Both the position numbers and the translations under genes were made by a program. The notes beneath the pieces were generated by a model. The model worked only from the letters and a program-made list of their open reading frames with translations, did no database searches and was not told the origin of the DNA. A DNA stretch of 64,000 nucleotides from Candidatus Woesearchaeota archaeon (lineage in GTDB: Archaea; Nanobdellota; Nanobdellia; Woesearchaeales; UBA583), in assembly GCA_023898345.1 (NCBI GenBank), contig CP060218.1, positions 1,364,001 to 1,428,000 of the forward strand. Direction: 5' to 3'. How positions within the stretch are numbered: the stretch's first letter is position 1; each line of letters begins with the position of its first letter. This document shows, piece after piece, positions 53,927 through 62,583 of this stretch.

Positions 53927-55669
53927 ATGGACGCATTTTTTCTTGAGTTAAGTGTAATAATGATGCTTGTTCTCGGGGTGTGTTTTCTTATGCATCTCAT
54001 TCGTCAGCCACTCATCATTGCCTACATCCTAGTTGGTATCATAGCAGGACCACTCTTTTTCAATATTCTTTCTGAAACACAAAGCTATCAACTTTTTTCA
54101 CACATAGGAGTTTCTTTTCTTCTCTTTATTGTCGGCCTTCATCTTAACTTCAAACTCATAAAAGAAGTTGGGGTAGTCTCTCTTATAACAGGCATTGGAC
54201 AAGTTCTTTTTACTTCCCTTATTGGTTTTTTCCTTTGCCGTCTTTTAGGATTTTCCTTTATTGCAGCAACAATAACGGCAATTGCAATTACGTTTAGTTC
54301 AACAATCATTATCGTCAAACTTCTCTCTGACAAACACGACCTCGACAAACTGTATGGGAAAATTTCTTTAGGTTTTCTTCTCGTTCAGGATTTCATAGCC
54401 GTGTTCATTCTCATGATTGTCGGAGCGACTCTTAGTATTAAAGAGGGGGGTTCGAATTCAACCCTTTTGCAAACTATTTTACTAGGTATTCTAGCACTTG
54501 TCTTAACTTATGTTCTGTCAAAAAAGGTTCTTCCAAAGCTTCTCAGTAAAATAGCAAGTTCCAGTGAACTCCTTTTTGTCTTTATTATAGCGTGGTGTCT
54601 TGGAGTTTCAAGTATGTTTGCAGCCTTTGGTTTCTCTATAGAAATAGGAGCTCTTCTTGCAGGAATCGCCCTAGCCTCTTCTCATTATCAAATAGAAATA
54701 AGTTCCAAAGTAACTCCTCTGCGTGATTTCTTTCTCATTATGTTTTTTATAGTTCTTGGTTCCCAGATGATTCCTCTCAATTCAGGAATTGAATTTTTGT
54801 CCTTTGGGGAGCGTCTCATTTTCCTTTTTCAACAACTAAGCCCCATTCTAATTCCAGCACTTCTCCTTTCTCTTTTTGTTCTCGTTGGAAATCCTCTCAT
54901 TGTCCTTTTTCTGATGACCCTTTTAGGGTATTCTTCGCGGACCGGATTTTTAGCAGGTCTCACAGTTGCCCAAATTTCAGAGTTCTCACTTATTCTTGCA
55001 ACATTGTCTTTTAATGCAGGGTTTCTTTCACAAGAACAGGTTTCCATGATAACTTTAGTTGGCATTATCACCATAACAGCATCGACTTATCTCATCATGA
55101 ATGGAGAAGCTCTCTTCAAACTTTTGCGTCCCCTTTTTTCTCCTCTTGAAAGAAAACACCTCAAAGATAAAGAGAGAATAAACAAAGAAACAGAATTTGA
55201 CACAGTCCTCTTGGGTGCAAACAGAGTTGGCTCAGATCTTCTTGAAACACTTGTAGGTTTACAAAGAAAAGTATTAGTTATTGACTACAACCCAGAAGTT
55301 ATTGAGAAACTCAAAAAAAAACACATTCCAGCTCTGTACGCCGACGCAACGCATCCAGACTTGTACAAAGAACTTGCAGAAAATACTTCTCTTTCTCTCA
55401 TTATCTCAACAGTGCCAACTCTTGAAGCTAGCAAAACTCTTCTCTCCACTCTTCGAAAAAAACGCTCAGAACTTACCTTGATTGTTACAACACATCAAAC
55501 CCATCATGCCATTGAACTCTATGAAAAAGGAGCCGATTATGTCATTTTACCACACCACATAGGAAGTCTCTTTATGTCAGATCTGTTGCTCAGTTACCAA
55601 AATAGATTTGACGAGTTTTTCAAAGAAAAAGTAACTCAACTAAACAAACTCAAAAAAAAACTTTCCTAA
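53927..55669 (+). CDS. KefB-type cation:proton antiporter with TrkA-N domain
   Basis: The 580-residue protein has about 12 membrane segments of the CPA2 family (IRQPLIIAYILVGIIAGPL, FSSTIIIVKLLSDK, FLLVQDFIAVFILM). From residue about 425 a cytoplasmic Rossmann domain follows (FDTVLLGANRVGSDLLETL, VLVIDYNPEVIEKL). It should exchange Na+ or K+ for protons, gated by NAD(H) or a similar ligand. The C-terminal RCK_C domain appears missing. Confidence 0.88.
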   Translation: MDAFFLELSVIMMLVLGVCFLMHLIRQPLIIAYILVGIIAGPLFFNILSETQSYQLFSHIGVSFLLFIVGLHLNFKLIKEVGVVSLITGIGQVLFTSLIGFFLCRLLGFSFIAATITAIAITFSSTIIIVKLLSDKHDLDKLYGKISLGFLLVQDFIAVFILMIVGATLSIKEGGSNSTLLQTILLGILALVLTYVLSKKVLPKLLSKIASSSELLFVFIIAWCLGVSSMFAAFGFSIEIGALLAGIALASSHYQIEISSKVTPLRDFFLIMFFIVLGSQMIPLNSGIEFLSFGERLIFLFQQLSPILIPALLLSLFVLVGNPLIVLFLMTLLGYSSRTGFLAGLTVAQISEFSLILATLSFNAGFLSQEQVSMITLVGIITITASTYLIMNGEALFKLLRPLFSPLERKHLKDKERINKETEFDTVLLGANRVGSDLLETLVGLQRKVLVIDYNPEVIEKLKKKHIPALYADATHPDLYKELAENTSLSLIISTVPTLEASKTLLSTLRKKRSELTLIVTTHQTHHAIELYEKGADYVILPHHIGSLFMSDLLLSYQNRFDEFFKEKVTQLNKLKKKLS

Positions 55670-55684
55670 GGGGAGATACAAAAA

Positions 55685-58105
55685 TCATTCACTCAAAGTA
55701 AAGGAGTGAACTTGTGGACTTGAACTTGTATCATTGGTTTCCAAAACAAGTTTGAGCTGAAAATATCTTTTATCTGAAAAATTCAGATCTAAAACTTCTC
55801 CTGAAGCATTTATGTATGGACCATCCCAACTCGACCAAGAAGAACTCAAATTTTCAACTTGAATCCAATCAATGTATAAAGTATCAGCTGGGTCTAAATT
55901 ACTTGTGGAAGAATAGAATTCAAAACCAAGTGTTTCAATACCTTTTTCAGAATCAAAATGTAATTCTTTCCAATCAGAAAGTTCTTCGAAACTTAAAGAA
56001 TCATCTGCCCACCAATCATTCTCATAAAAATAAAGTTCCTTATTAGTTCTATTAGATGAATCAACTTTAACCCTTACTTTTACTGGGGAGTGTTCAGGAA
56101 ATGTTTCACTAAGATTAATACTTGTATCGCACCAATTAGAAAAACTACAATTAGAAAAAACTAAATTTCCATTATCCAAGTTTATAGAACTTACAGACTG
56201 TCCCCAAGCGTTCAAGTCTCCAACTTGAGAGAGATTAAAAGAAGAAAAGTTTTCAATAAAGTATAAACTCTCATCGATTATACGAGAATAAAAACTTACA
56301 TTTTGTCCTAACTGTTTTGTTTCGTCCCAAGAAAGGATGGTGTAGGGATCAGAAATACTGTCAAAAACAGGAGAATAGTAAATACCCTGAGCGTTATACA
56401 AAGAAGAACCAAGATTTAGAACGGCCATACCAAATGGAGTTGTTTTGTAAAGAAGAGAGTTTCCAGAATCCAGAAAAATTCCAGAATAATAATAAGCTTC
56501 AAAACCATATCCCTCATAAGTCGAAACTTCATCATCACCTTGATTATCAGTTCCCTTAGTATCAATAACCAATAAATTAGAATATTCGTTAAGATAAATC
56601 TTATTTCCAAACCTTTCAAATTGTGTTGCAAAAGAACCTGTAAGTGCAGGCGTAGTTCCAGCTGCATAATAATTTACAATGTGATCATCTGTTGGTGTAC
56701 TCGTTTTGTTTGTATCAATAATATAAAATCCTGAATTAAGATGGTCTAAATTAGCTTGAAAAGAAGAAAGATACAAGTATCCTGTTGTGTTGTCATATTC
56801 AAAATCCTGAACACCGTGAGAAGTAATACTAACAGGACTTGTCGAAGAACGCAATTTGTAAGCCAAAGTATCATCAGAGACAGTTTTTGTTCCTTGGGTA
56901 TCAATAACAGTAAAACCTCCGACACTCACAGCAGGAAGAAAAAGAAGATTATTATCATAGTCCATTCCAACTCTCATTGTATTAACTCCATTAAGAGAAG
57001 GAGAACTAAATTCATTGTAAACTCCTAAAAGAACATCGTCAGAAAGCGTTTTTGTTCCCATCCTATCAATGGCATACACACCAGAAGTATTCCTATACCC
57101 TCCAGGATAAGAAGTATTGTAATCATAAGAAGTACTAAGGTAAAGAATATCATTAATCTTATCTATAAAAATTCCTTGAACGGTCTCAGAACGTAATGCA
57201 ACAGACGTATCTTTATTATAGTTCCCCAGAAGAATGTCATCAGAAAGAGTTTTTGTACCTTGTGTATCAATAACAGAAACACCTCCCTCATACGGATTAG
57301 TATTGTAAATTCCAAAACCCCCAACATAGAGTAAATCATTATCATCATCATATTCTAGCGAATAAATCTCAGGAATAGAAAGCGCGGGAGTAGAACTTTG
57401 ATTGTAAATTCCTAAAAGAAGATCATCCTCAGGAGAAATAGTTCCTTGGGTATCAATAACAGCAACGCCAGCATCACCTGCACTTTCTTCAAGATAACTA
57501 CTAGAACTAATATACAAAAGGTTATTGGAACCAAGAGCAACTCCAAACTTATTATTTTTATAAAAAAAAGAAGGAAGAAGAGAAGAAGCTGAGTAAACAT
57601 ATGCTTGAGACAAAAGAATATCTCCCTCGGGTGAAAGAGTAACAGGATAATATCCCTCAGCATAAAAAGAACCAGTTTGAAAGTCTGAAAAAGAGTTAAG
57701 AGTTTTTGTATTCAAAGTATTAATAGAAGAATAAAATTTTTTTTCGTAAAGATTTTTTTGAGTACGTACAACAATATCTTGAATACCTAGAGCAGAATTA
57801 TAGTTACATGTCTCAAGAGAAATTATATTCATTCCTGTTGTAAGCACGGATTTTATACTGCATTCTTTTCCAGCAATTGTAACTTCCTCTATAGTAATAT
57901 TGGCAGTGTCTCTATTATTAATGAATAATGAATCTCCAATGAGTGCTTCTAGTGAAATGCTTTCTTTTCCTTTATCTTCTGTCTTTACAAATATGTTTGA
58001 AGAAAAGGCAAAAAACCAACCTTGAAACATTAGTGTTCCTATAATAGCAATGACAAGTAAGAGAAGAAGAGTGATAGAAACAACTATACCTTTTTTATCA
58101 TCCAT
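55685..58105 (-). CDS. pilin-like N-terminus fused to a large propeller-type extracellular protein
   Basis: The 806-residue protein starts MDDKKGIVVSITLLLLLVIA, a class III/type IV pilin-like hydrophobic N-terminus. From about residue 130 to 560 several repeats with the element IDTQGTKTLSDDxLLG and a following YDxxNxLLYxxS strand form a probable beta-propeller. The C-terminal 200 residues are beta-rich (FYENDWWADDSLSFEELSDW, YIDWIQVENLSSS) like a carbohydrate-binding module. It resembles the genes at 15575 and 17059 in plan but not closely in sequence. A TATA box lies near 58120-58135. Confidence 0.75.
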   Translation of the reverse strand: MDDKKGIVVSITLLLLLVIAIIGTLMFQGWFFAFSSNIFVKTEDKGKESISLEALIGDSLFINNRDTANITIEEVTIAGKECSIKSVLTTGMNIISLETCNYNSALGIQDIVVRTQKNLYEKKFYSSINTLNTKTLNSFSDFQTGSFYAEGYYPVTLSPEGDILLSQAYVYSASSLLPSFFYKNNKFGVALGSNNLLYISSSSYLEESAGDAGVAVIDTQGTISPEDDLLLGIYNQSSTPALSIPEIYSLEYDDDNDLLYVGGFGIYNTNPYEGGVSVIDTQGTKTLSDDILLGNYNKDTSVALRSETVQGIFIDKINDILYLSTSYDYNTSYPGGYRNTSGVYAIDRMGTKTLSDDVLLGVYNEFSSPSLNGVNTMRVGMDYDNNLLFLPAVSVGGFTVIDTQGTKTVSDDTLAYKLRSSTSPVSITSHGVQDFEYDNTTGYLYLSSFQANLDHLNSGFYIIDTNKTSTPTDDHIVNYYAAGTTPALTGSFATQFERFGNKIYLNEYSNLLVIDTKGTDNQGDDEVSTYEGYGFEAYYYSGIFLDSGNSLLYKTTPFGMAVLNLGSSLYNAQGIYYSPVFDSISDPYTILSWDETKQLGQNVSFYSRIIDESLYFIENFSSFNLSQVGDLNAWGQSVSSINLDNGNLVFSNCSFSNWCDTSINLSETFPEHSPVKVRVKVDSSNRTNKELYFYENDWWADDSLSFEELSDWKELHFDSEKGIETLGFEFYSSTSNLDPADTLYIDWIQVENLSSSWSSWDGPYINASGEVLDLNFSDKRYFQLKLVLETNDTSSSPQVHSFTLSE

Positions 58106-58128
58106 ACTTTCTAGCTAAGAAAAAATAC

Positions 58129-59262
58129 TTATATTTTTTTCGTTTTTAGCAAAGAGAGAAAGACTTCTACGGACTGCTCAGGGCCATGATGTTTCTCTAA
58201 ATACTGGCGTGCATTCTTTCCTAATTTCTTTCTCAAATTCTCATCTCTTACAAGTTTCTCAAATTGCTCATAGAAAAGAGTAAGGTCATCTCCAGAAAAC
58301 AAACCAAGTTCATGCTTTGTGATAATATCATCAGTATTTACATTTAAACTCAAAATCGGAGTCATAGTCTCACAACTTTCCATCATCGTATGAGAAAAGG
58401 TTTCATTTGTTGATGTAATAACATACAGTTTTGCTTTGCGATAATATTCATGGATCTCATTTGGTTTTACCCATTCAAGAAACTGAAGATTTTTTATTTT
58501 TTCTGCTTCAGCTTTAAGAGAATTCCAATAGGTGAGGTTGTCCGAAGCTGTAAGAATCATAGTGAAATTCTCTTTTGGATATTTCCTTGCAAGTTCAAGA
58601 AAAATCTCTGGTCTCTTCCAGTGCTGAGGTCTGCCAATCCAAAGAATCTCTTTCTTCTTTTTCATCTCAATCTCTCTCACTGGGATTTCAATTGGTTGGA
58701 TTTTATTAATAAGAAAAAGCTCTTTTTTTCTTTGTGTCAAAAAAGCCATTTTCTCAAACTGAGATTGAACAACAAGAACATCACAAAGTTTGTACACTGG
58801 TCGAAAAAGAAGAGCTGAACACAAACCTATTTTTTTCTTTAAAGTTTTAAAGTAACTTTCGTCATCATGAGCAACCATGTATATGAGTTTCTTCTCAGGA
58901 AGAAAGACTTTTAGAGTATAAAAAAGAACAGCGACACCAAAGCTAGCAGTTCGGAAAATGTAGTAGTCAGCATCTATTTTTCGTAAGGTCCTGTAAAGTT
59001 TGTAGAAAGAGAGAAAAGGAAATTCTCGGAAACGAAAGGATTTCCATACTTTGATGTCGTGCTCATAAATCTCAATATCTTTCTGAGAGAAATCAGCAAC
59101 ACAAAAATTAACATCAATCGTTTTATGTTTTACTAACTCCTTTGCAAGAAGATAAACTTGGCGTTCAGCCCCACCAAAAGAAACTTCTGTTTTCGGATGG
59201 AAAAGAGGATAAGCTTTGGGAGTTACAAAGCAGATTTTGACTCTCTTTTCCTTCTTAGACAT
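58129..59262 (-). CDS. glycosyltransferase, GT4 family
   Basis: The 377-residue protein has the GT-B layout of the GT4 family: VKICFVTPKAYP at the start, FGGAERQVYLLAKEL, then in the C-terminal half KEILWIGRPQHWKRPEIF and ETFSHTMMESCETMTPIL, with the E-x7-E motif. It transfers a sugar from a nucleotide donor, probably onto envelope glycans or the surface proteins encoded next door. A TTTATAAAA box lies near 59290. Confidence 0.9.
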   Translation of the reverse strand: MSKKEKRVKICFVTPKAYPLFHPKTEVSFGGAERQVYLLAKELVKHKTIDVNFCVADFSQKDIEIYEHDIKVWKSFRFREFPFLSFYKLYRTLRKIDADYYIFRTASFGVAVLFYTLKVFLPEKKLIYMVAHDDESYFKTLKKKIGLCSALLFRPVYKLCDVLVVQSQFEKMAFLTQRKKELFLINKIQPIEIPVREIEMKKKKEILWIGRPQHWKRPEIFLELARKYPKENFTMILTASDNLTYWNSLKAEAEKIKNLQFLEWVKPNEIHEYYRKAKLYVITSTNETFSHTMMESCETMTPILSLNVNTDDIITKHELGLFSGDDLTLFYEQFEKLVRDENLRKKLGKNARQYLEKHHGPEQSVEVFLSLLKTKKI

Positions 59263-59378
59263 CTTGATTGAAAGTCAAAGCGCACTCTTTTATAAATTTA
59301 GGTAGAATTTTTCCCTTTCAAGTCCTTAATTCTAAAAACAAACGGAAAAAACTGCAGTTTTTCAAAAGCTTCCTTTTT

Positions 59379-59564
59379 TCACCTCCACCTCCAAGAATAG
59401 TTTGGATTTGGATTTCCAAAAGGAGTATATCCAACTAGATTATCACAAACAAGATCTCTACCACGAGATATTCCAACTACGGGAGCTACCCTTTCATCTT
59501 GAGCTAATAACTCAGCAATAGAGTTTTCTATCCCACCAACCAGATTTGTTGTTGTGTATTCCAT
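59379..59564 (-). CDS. small hypothetical protein
   Basis: The 61-residue protein (MEYTTTNLVGGIENSIAELL) ends in an aromatic/Arg tail (NPNYSWRWR). Composition is protein-like, it starts with ATG, and an AT-rich element lies about 35 nt upstream. No family was recognised. Confidence 0.4.
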   Translation of the reverse strand: MEYTTTNLVGGIENSIAELLAQDERVAPVVGISRGRDLVCDNLVGYTPFGNPNPNYSWRWR

Positions 59565-59730
59565 TGTACCATTGTTTTGAATGCACTATTGTTAATTATT
59601 TTTCTAGAATCTGGAAACAAAAATGGCGTAACTTCACCATAATATTAACAAACGTTACTTTTTGAAAGAAATATGGGGAAAGAAATTATATTTTGTTTAT
59701 CTTAAAAAAGAAATGTGAGATTTGGAAATT

Positions 59731-60177
59731 TCAGGCTTGCATGCTTTCTTCCTTTATTGTATTGAGAATAAAGCGTGTGCTTGTTCTTTCCACAAAATCC
59801 ATTTGTTGCATTTTTTTTACAAAAATATCTAGTTGTCTTGTTGTTTTGAAACGAGCAAGAACAACAACGTCAAAGTCGCCCGTAACATCGTACACTGCAT
59901 ACACATTTGGTGTTTTAGCAATAGTGTTTTCTACTTCAAACAACTTCCCATTTGAAACGCGCATTTGAATAAGAACATGAATATCATAGCCCAATTGTTC
60001 ATAATTCATCAACGTCGTATATTGTTTTATGATCTCTTCCTTTTCAAGCTTCTTTATTCTTTTCATCACCGTCACAAAACTAATGCCAGTTTTTTTTGCA
60101 AGATCGCGCAAGGAAATTTTGGCGTTCTCCCGTAGAGAGTTAAGGATAAGAAGATCCTCTTCGTCGTGCTTAGTCAT
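59731..60177 (-). CDS. Lrp/AsnC-family transcription regulator
   Basis: The 148-residue protein has an N-terminal winged helix (DEEDLLILNSLRENAKISLR, KKTGISFVTVMKRIKKLEKE) and a RAM ligand-binding/oligomerisation domain (VLIQMRVSNGKLFEVENTIA, VYDVTGDFDVVVLARF). It is a single-unit regulator, unlike the doubled one at 18675. The effector, probably an amino acid, is unknown. It is divergent from the small membrane protein at 60269. Confidence 0.92.
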   Translation of the reverse strand: MTKHDEEDLLILNSLRENAKISLRDLAKKTGISFVTVMKRIKKLEKEEIIKQYTTLMNYEQLGYDIHVLIQMRVSNGKLFEVENTIAKTPNVYAVYDVTGDFDVVVLARFKTTRQLDIFVKKMQQMDFVERTSTRFILNTIKEESMQA

Positions 60178-60268
60178 AAAGCTATAAGTTAGCTTTTCAA
60201 TAAAAATCTTTGGAGAAAAATTTGCTCTAAGTCAAAAAATATATAAAAGTCTTTCCTCCACAAGAAGC

Positions 60269-60559
60269 ATGTTAAAAGTTAACATTCAAGATTTGAAACA
60301 TTTTATAAGGAAATTTCACTTTTTAGTGTTCTTAGTTTTGGCATTCGGGCTTTGGGCAATTTTCGTAAATCTTATCGCGGCTTCAATCCCGGGAATCTTC
60401 ATATTTCTCTTCTTGCTATTTGAAAAGTATGTTTTGAAAACAGAGACATTGAAAAACTATAACTTGCTAGATATCTTCGTAACAGCATTGTTTTATGGCT
60501 TTACCATTGTTTTGTTTCTTGTTTTTCTTTCAACTATTCTTTTACTCATTAAGGGCTAA
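60269..60559 (+). CDS. small membrane protein
   Basis: The 96-residue protein has three or four hydrophobic helices (FLVFLVLAFGLWAIFVNLIA, PGIFIFLFLLFEKYVL, FVTALFYGFTIVLFLVFLST). An ATATATAAAAG box lies about 30 nt before the ATG. No family was recognised. The RNase P RNA gene follows 33 bp downstream. Confidence 0.6.
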   Translation: MLKVNIQDLKHFIRKFHFLVFLVLAFGLWAIFVNLIAASIPGIFIFLFLLFEKYVLKTETLKNYNLLDIFVTALFYGFTIVLFLVFLSTILLLIKG

Positions 60560-60592
60560 GTTTTTATTTGGGTGATGTTTTCCTTCTTTTCT

Positions 60593-60854
60593 AGACCTTT
60601 TCGCTGCCTTAGCTTTTGCGAAAGGAAAGTCCGCACACTCAAAACAGGACAGAGAGCAGGAATGCTTTTCATACAGAAATCCTTTGGTCTAACCAAGCTG
60701 TGAGAGTAATTGAGCGTTTGTAGGTTTTCACCAGAATGCAAACAACTGTCCGAGTGCAAGCAGAAAACTGTGCTTAGATGAATGGTAGCAAGGTACATTG
60801 TCGACAAAAATCGGCGTAATAGTACCGAACAGAATGCGGCTTATGATCAGGTCT
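60593..60854 (+). ncRNA. rnpB: RNase P RNA
   Basis: The RNA component of RNase P, which matures tRNA 5' ends. Conserved regions are seen in order: GGAAAGTCCGCAC (CR I, 60624-60636), AGATGAATGG (CR IV, 60776-60785) and ACAGAATGCGGCTTAT (CR V, 60829-60844). P1 is closed by AGACCT at 60593-60598 with AGGTCT at 60849-60854. At about 262 nt it is compact. Exact ends are approximate. An AT-rich TTTTTATTT near 60561 may be its TATA box. Confidence 0.88.
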
Positions 60855-60905
60855 TACTCTTTCTGTGCGTCACTACTTCTGAGCTAAAGAGAATGTTTAC
60901 ATATA

Positions 60906-60939
60906 CACTGGAAGCGCATTCACTTCTAGTGGAAAATGG
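60906..60939. promoter_or_regulatory. ORB-like inverted repeat at the cdc6 start codon
   Basis: CACTGGAAG (60906-60914) and CTTCTAGTGGAAAATGG (60923-60939) form a dyad with one mismatch in nine. The right half resembles archaeal origin recognition boxes (consensus about CTTCCAGTGGAAAC). The motif covers the cdc6 ATG at 60936, so it could be an autoregulatory operator, an origin element, or both. Confidence 0.5.
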
Positions 60940-62228
60940 ATGATGAATTTGACACAAGTATGAGTTCTACTGAGACAGTTGCACCCCGAGACGATCTTGA
61001 TGATTTTTTTGATGAATTTATGAGTTCAAAACCAATTTTTGAAGACAAAGCAGTTCTCCAATCAAATTATTCTCCAGAGAAAATTCAGCACAGAGATGAA
61101 TATCTTCGTGACATTGCTAAAATTCTGGCTCCTTCTCTGCGTTCAGAAAGACCTTCTAATGTTTTTATTTACGGAAAAACAGGCACAGGCAAAAGTTTGT
61201 GCGTCAATCATGTCCTCAACAAGATGAAAAACATTGCCCTTGCAAAAGACATTCCCTTAGTTATTGTTCCCATAAATTGTAAGTTGAAGAAAGTCGCCGA
61301 CACAGAGTACAGAATGCTCCTTGAAATTCTCAAACATTTTGGAAGAGAAAAAGCTTCTACTGGACTTGCAACGGGCGAATTGTACAAAGAACTTTACGAA
61401 TGTCTCGACACAGAAAAACGCGCAGTCCTTCTTGTTCTCGATGAAATAGACACACTCATCGTAAAAGCAGGTGATGAAATCCTTTACAACCTCACTCGTA
61501 TCAACCCCGAACTAAAAAATGCCGAAGTTACCATTGTCGGAATAACAAACGATCTAACAATCATGGACACGGTAGACGCAAGAGTCAAAAGTTCCCTCAG
61601 TGAAGAAGAAATAGTTTTTCTTCCCTATAACGCTGTGCAAATCCAAGACATACTCCACGATCGTTCCCTCAGGGCCTTTCGTAGTGGAGTTCTTCATGAG
61701 GAAGTTATTCCGCGCTGCGCTGCCTACACGGCAAGAGAACACGGAGATGCAAGACGAGCCTTAGACTTACTACGTTTTGCAGGAGAAATTGCAGAACGAG
61801 AAGGTGCAGAACAAGTCTTACCTGGACACATTGACAACGCCGACAAACGAACTGAAAGAAACCGTATTTTAGATATCATCAAATCCCAACCAAAACAATT
61901 TCAATTAGTCACATATTCAATTCTCAAAACTTCTATGAAGGAAAAGCTCAACTTAGTAACAAACAAAAGAACGGAGTTTGTTGAGCCAACAACAACAGGA
62001 GCAGTGTATGATTATTACAACAGACTTGCCAAAGACCTAGCAATTTCCATGCTTAGTTTAAGGAGAATCTCAGATATTATCATAGAACTTGAAGTGCTTG
62101 GACTAATTAATTTTAAGATTGTATCCAAAGGAAGATACGGAAGAACACGTTTTATTACGGTCGGCCTTCCAAAGAGTTTGTACGGGGAAGTTCTCACCAT
62201 TCTACGTGAAGACCTTAACCTTGCATAG
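60936..62228 (+). CDS. cdc6: Orc1/Cdc6 replication initiator
   Basis: Orc1/Cdc6 binds origin boxes and loads MCM. The 430-residue protein has Walker A GKTGTGKS (residues 80-87), Walker B LLVLDEID, sensor 1 VTIVGITND, and sensor 2 HGDARRALDLL. A C-terminal winged helix begins at about residue 330. The ATG lies inside the ORB-like dyad. It is the only initiator gene in the window. Base skew changes just after it. Confidence 0.95.
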   Translation: MDDEFDTSMSSTETVAPRDDLDDFFDEFMSSKPIFEDKAVLQSNYSPEKIQHRDEYLRDIAKILAPSLRSERPSNVFIYGKTGTGKSLCVNHVLNKMKNIALAKDIPLVIVPINCKLKKVADTEYRMLLEILKHFGREKASTGLATGELYKELYECLDTEKRAVLLVLDEIDTLIVKAGDEILYNLTRINPELKNAEVTIVGITNDLTIMDTVDARVKSSLSEEEIVFLPYNAVQIQDILHDRSLRAFRSGVLHEEVIPRCAAYTAREHGDARRALDLLRFAGEIAEREGAEQVLPGHIDNADKRTERNRILDIIKSQPKQFQLVTYSILKTSMKEKLNLVTNKRTEFVEPTTTGAVYDYYNRLAKDLAISMLSLRRISDIIIELEVLGLINFKIVSKGRYGRTRFITVGLPKSLYGEVLTILREDLNLA

Positions 62229-62257
62229 CTCATTAGCAGGAAGTTATTGAGAATGGT

Positions 62258-62369
62258 CGAAAAACCTAAAATTTTGGTTTGGTTTTTGATCTTCTCAAAA
62301 GATAAGCTCGTAAAACCTGCAAATTTGAGGACTCGTTGCTCTCGTCTCACAAATTATGTAGGTTTTTCG
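62258..62369 (-). repeat. 112-bp dispersed repeat with terminal inverted repeats, copy B
   Basis: Same length as copy A at 35575-35686 and about 85% identical by eye, with inverted ends CGAAAAACCTA. A short piece of its right end recurs at 63544-63566 (TTTTTCG then CCCTCTATT). Confidence 0.75.
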
Positions 62370-62420
62370 TAGCCCTCTATTGTATCTTGGAGCTTTGTGC
62401 TTGGGTTGGGTATATTTTCC

Positions 62421-62489
62421 TTGGCTGGGGATTATACCTCGCAGCTCTGCTCCGATTGGGATAGGCATATTTAGCGATTTCTTTACTTG
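62421..62489 (+). repeat. dispersed hairpin repeat, copy 1
   Basis: TTATACCTCGCAGCTCTGCT followed by CCGATTGGGATAGGC and TTTAGCGATTTCTTTACTT. The palindrome CGCAG/CTCTG/CTCCG is imperfect here. Related copies lie at 63400-63435, 63484-63534 and, inverted, in 2948-3001. Confidence 0.65.
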
Positions 62490-62552
62490 CCATAAGATCT
62501 TGCAATAGGATGATATCTCTCGTTAGCTACTCTTCTCCAGTTTTCTTGCGAG

Positions 62553-62561
62553 TATTTATAT
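62553..62561 (+). promoter_or_regulatory. TATA box of the HD-domain gene
   Basis: TATTTATAT is 31 nt before the ATG at 62584 and supports that start. Confidence 0.5.
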
Positions 62562-62583
62562 GCTTTTTTTGATTCTCTTTTTT

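Larger units (their letters stand above)
62229..62583. other. intergenic region with repeats, possible origin-proximal
   Basis: No gene was seen. It holds the inverted copy of the 112-bp repeat (62258-62369), a hairpin repeat (62421-62489) and the TATA box of the HD gene (62553-62561). Composition of the plus strand turns from A/C-rich to T/G-rich across it. Confidence 0.55.

Noticed and set aside
62015..62350. 111-codon frame on the minus strand, sharing a peptide with a frame at 35561-35785
   Set aside because: The common peptide comes from the 112-bp repeat; the rest is antisense to cdc6. It is treated as a repeat, not a gene family.
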